From a candidate division KSB1 bacterium (GTDB lineage: Bacteria > Electryoneota > RPQS01), in the NCBI GenBank assembly GCA_016214895.1, contig JACRMR010000003.1, forward strand, positions 434,001 to 498,000: a stretch of DNA of 64,000 nucleotides, in the 5' to 3' direction. The notes under the pieces are model-generated. The model was not told the origin of the DNA and did no database searches. It saw only the letters and a list, made by a program, of their open reading frames with translations. A program made the translations under genes and the position numbers. Shown piece by piece: positions 61,766-64,000 of the stretch. The first letter of the stretch is position 1. Each line of letters opens with the position of its first letter.

Positions 61766-63355
61766 TTAATGTGCGTGGCCGTGACCGACTTCGCCGGTAC
61801 TGCCAGAAGCAAGTTTGATTTTGTACGCCCCGGCCGTCGCGACACGCTCTCCTTCTTTCAAACCTGCCAGGACCTCGATCCATGGCCCGTCGATTGCGCC
61901 CGTCGTCACAACGCGTCTTACGAAGGATTCTCCTCCGGCTTGAACATAGGCAACCGTTGACCCACCGTCTTCCAGAATCGCGGACTTCTGCACCGCCAGT
62001 GCTCTGCGGGCCACCGAAGTCTGCAAGTCCACCTGCACGAACTCCCCGACTTTCAGAAGGCCGTCACTATTCTTCAGTTCAAATGTCACAGGAATCCGCC
62101 GTGTTATCGGGTCTAAGACTGATCCCGATGCAATGACGTTTCCTTCAAATTGATCCGTCGAATAGACAATCCCGGAGCCACTGATGGTAAAGAACGCCCG
62201 GCTAATGTCGTTCGCGTTGTGGATGTCTGCCGCGGCCGCCTGGATTTCGAGCCAAACGATCTCCGGATTTATGACGCTGAATAGTCTCTGCCCCGGCTGA
62301 ACGTAGGCTCCGTAGGCAACATCATGATGGGCAATGACGCCGTCACGCGGCGCCCGTACCGTGAAGTGTGGCGTTTCGCTGTCCACATCGTCCAGTTCGG
62401 CTCCCCCCAAGGCCGCCATTAATTGAGCTTCTTTCACCGTCAACCTTTGTCGTGCCTCCTCAACCCGACGCTGCGATACTGCCTGTGACTCATAGAGCTT
62501 CTCTACACGAGTCATTTCAGCCTTTGCCAGGCGATACTCTCCCAACAACTCATACCAACTGTTTTCGGCATTCGGTGAAGGTGATATCATGGCAAGTGCC
62601 TGGCCCTTTCGCACGACCTGACCGTGCCTGACCGCTCCAAACTTGTGGTCGGGCAATAACGCTCCTGCGAACGGCGCATAGACTTCAGAGGCCCGGTTCC
62701 CGGCAGCTTTAAGCTCTCCGGGTGCACGAACATTATCGTGAATGTCCCTGCGCTCGACCAGTCCTGTCTTCGTGCCAAGCACCCATTGCTGCTCTTTCAA
62801 AAACGAGATTTCCTCTTCGCCGCCTTCTGCATGAGGCATTTCTGGGGCTTTGCCTTGATAGACGTGAACACCATCAAGCGTAATCGTACCACTCATCTGT
62901 GGCGATGCCAGGGTCATCGTCATGCGATACGTCCCCGGATCCGGTGGAAGAACCTCGACAATGAAAATGCCGGTGCGGGTCACGGTGTCGGCGACTTGCG
63001 ACTTCACCACTCGCTCGCCTTGCTGCCACGTGATGGTCAATGGCCCGTCCGTTGCCGGGTCGAAGGTGATGAGACTCGTGAAGTGCAACACGGCCCGCGA
63101 AGACTGTCCGGCCAGGAATTGCGGCCACTCGCCGAACATTTCTAAATTGTCTTGCCAAATCGTCTCAACCACTCCACCTTCGCCAGGGCCGTGACCATGT
63201 TCGTCTGCTCCGTGGTCACCATGTTCACCTTCGTGTGCTTGCTCGCCTTCGTGCGCGTGCTCGTCATTTTGAGCGTGATCGGCAGTGCCACCGCCGCAGC
63301 CAAAGGCAAACAGAATGGCGGCGAACGCGACGGCAATCAATCCTGTATACTTCAT
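61766..63355 (-). CDS. czcB: Metal efflux membrane fusion lipoprotein, CzcB-like (system 2)
   Basis: This periplasmic adaptor of the second pump has 529 residues. The lipobox FAFGC (Cys about residue 20) predicts a lipid anchor. A long His/Glu-rich segment follows, with repeats of the type HAHEGEQAHEGEHGDHG over about residues 27-60, much richer in His than in system 1. Then come the extra β domain, the barrel-sandwich/hairpin region (about 205-365) and the β-barrel domains. The protein ends in GHGHAH. The stop of the channel gene lies one base upstream. The His-rich segments probably bind metal ions in the periplasm. Confidence 0.9.
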   Translation of the reverse strand: MKYTGLIAVAFAAILFAFGCGGGTADHAQNDEHAHEGEQAHEGEHGDHGADEHGHGPGEGGVVETIWQDNLEMFGEWPQFLAGQSSRAVLHFTSLITFDPATDGPLTITWQQGERVVKSQVADTVTRTGIFIVEVLPPDPGTYRMTMTLASPQMSGTITLDGVHVYQGKAPEMPHAEGGEEEISFLKEQQWVLGTKTGLVERRDIHDNVRAPGELKAAGNRASEVYAPFAGALLPDHKFGAVRHGQVVRKGQALAMISPSPNAENSWYELLGEYRLAKAEMTRVEKLYESQAVSQRRVEEARQRLTVKEAQLMAALGGAELDDVDSETPHFTVRAPRDGVIAHHDVAYGAYVQPGQRLFSVINPEIVWLEIQAAAADIHNANDISRAFFTISGSGIVYSTDQFEGNVIASGSVLDPITRRIPVTFELKNSDGLLKVGEFVQVDLQTSVARRALAVQKSAILEDGGSTVAYVQAGGESFVRRVVTTGAIDGPWIEVLAGLKEGERVATAGAYKIKLASGSTGEVGHGHAH

Positions 63356-63356
63356 G

Positions 63357-64000
63357 TTACTTAGTCTCCAAAGTTGGGTAGCCGGTCAACTCTCGCAGGC
63401 GCAGATCTGCCTGAAGTCGTGCAAAGTCTATCTCAAACCGCTCGTTCAAAGTCACTTCCGTAACTGAAAACGCATCGAGGAACTCGAGGTAGCCAATCTC
63501 TCCACTCATGTACAACGAATGCGCGGTCTTCATGTGTGATAGCAGCGACTCCAATTCTAGTGCGACTTGCGGCTGGGTGCTGAGTTCTTTCCAGACACTG
63601 AAGGCGCCGGATATCTCAGAGTCAATGCTGCTGGATCGCACTCTGCTAAGCCGGCTTGATTGAAATGCTTGCGCCGTTGCAAGCTGTACATCGGCGTTTC
63701 TGCGACCAAACAACGGGAGTTCAAGTTCCGCTTCAACGAGAAATCCCTCGTCGTCACGATTGGTTGATTTGCTTCCTGCACCGAGCGCGAGTGCCGGCCA
63801 GCGGTTGCGCTTGGCGGCGGTTACAGAATGTTTCGCGGCATTCTCCTTTGCATGCAGCAGAGCTAATTCCGGGGCATGTTCCCGCGCGTATTCGGTGGCA
63901 TCCTCAATGTTCGAGTAGGGTAACACGGAAAGGCCGTCCAGATCAATCTGTGACAGCTCGTATTCGCACAGCCCTGTCGCACGGCCCAATGCAGACAGCA
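63357..64000 (-). CDS. czcC: Outer-membrane efflux channel, TolC/CzcC family (system 2, partial)
   Basis: Only the C-terminal ~214 residues are in the window; the frame is open to the right edge, and a TTG at 63989 is not the real start. The visible part holds the second OEP repeat, with the metal-channel type segment VEAELELPLFGRRNADV, and ends in ELTGYPTLETK. The piece near the edge (LGRATGL) lines up with LVRLTGL of the first channel at 42982. It precedes the adaptor gene by one base, so system 2 has the same C-B-A order as system 1. Confidence 0.88.
   Translation of the reverse strand, partial: LSALGRATGLCEYELSQIDLDGLSVLPYSNIEDATEYAREHAPELALLHAKENAAKHSVTAAKRNRWPALALGAGSKSTNRDDEGFLVEAELELPLFGRRNADVQLATAQAFQSSRLSRVRSSSIDSEISGAFSVWKELSTQPQVALELESLLSHMKTAHSLYMSGEIGYLEFLDAFSVTEVTLNERFEIDFARLQADLRLRELTGYPTLETK

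Overview
The window looks like a chromosome segment of a Gram-negative, probably anaerobic bacterium of the wider Fibrobacteres-Chlorobi-Bacteroidetes (FCB) assemblage or a related uncultured phylum. Two secreted proteins end in the NYPNPFN-type C-terminal sorting domain typical of type IX secretion. Several more are secreted repeat proteins (IPT/TIG, YadA-like, LVIVD, sorting-station-like β-propellers) common in such genomes. Shine-Dalgarno sites are clear before many genes, and both tripartite pumps need an outer membrane. I cannot name a phylum from sequence alone.

Layout. 1-2.6 kb: an NtrB/NtrC-type histidine kinase (cut by the window edge) and a sigma-54 response regulator. 3-12.4 kb: secreted surface proteins, including two paralogous IPT/TIG proteins and a large YadA-head/S74-chaperone protein, plus a DUF2231 membrane protein. 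12.8-15.7 kb: a second, minus-strand sigma-54 two-component system, divergent from the next block. 16.3-38.1 kb: one very tight plus-strand operon of 19 genes for anaerobic breakdown of 4-hydroxybenzoate/benzoate through benzoyl-CoA. 38.2-44.6 kb: a czcCBA-type metal efflux operon preceded by a small Cys/His-rich protein. 45-51.8 kb: three secreted proteins (PPC/serine hydrolase with sorting tail, LVIVD β-propeller, BNR-like repeat protein with sorting tail). 52-57 kb: an operon of a WD40-caspase protein, an ECF sigma factor and a zinc-finger/TPR anti-sigma-like protein. 57.2-58.4 kb: a scar of degraded gene remnants. 58.6-64 kb: a second czcCBA operon, running off the window.

The aromatic operon reads almost as a pathway map. 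An XdhC-like and a MocA-like protein mature molybdenum cofactor for 4-hydroxybenzoyl-CoA reductase (HcrCAB), which removes the phenolic hydroxyl. An acyl-CoA ligase makes the thioester. BcrCBAD, in the same gene order as in Thauera, dearomatises benzoyl-CoA with ATP. A dienoyl-CoA hydratase (Dch), an alcohol dehydrogenase (Had) and the ring-opening hydrolase (Oah/BamA) give 3-hydroxypimelyl-CoA. An SDR, a 3-hydroxyacyl-CoA dehydrogenase/enoyl-CoA hydratase fusion and a thiolase can finish the β-oxidation round. No ferredoxin, ferredoxin reductase or glutaryl-CoA dehydrogenase gene is present, so electron supply and the last steps must be encoded elsewhere.

The most interesting unexplained part is a three-gene module inside this operon (24.15-27.19 kb): an extra HgdB/BcrB-like iron-sulfur subunit, a ketopantoate-reductase-like dehydrogenase and an extra BcrD/HgdC-like activator ATPase. 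It looks like a second, self-contained ATP-driven low-potential electron-transfer system with one catalytic-type subunit instead of the usual two. The caspase-sigma-anti-sigma operon is the second candidate for an undescribed system.
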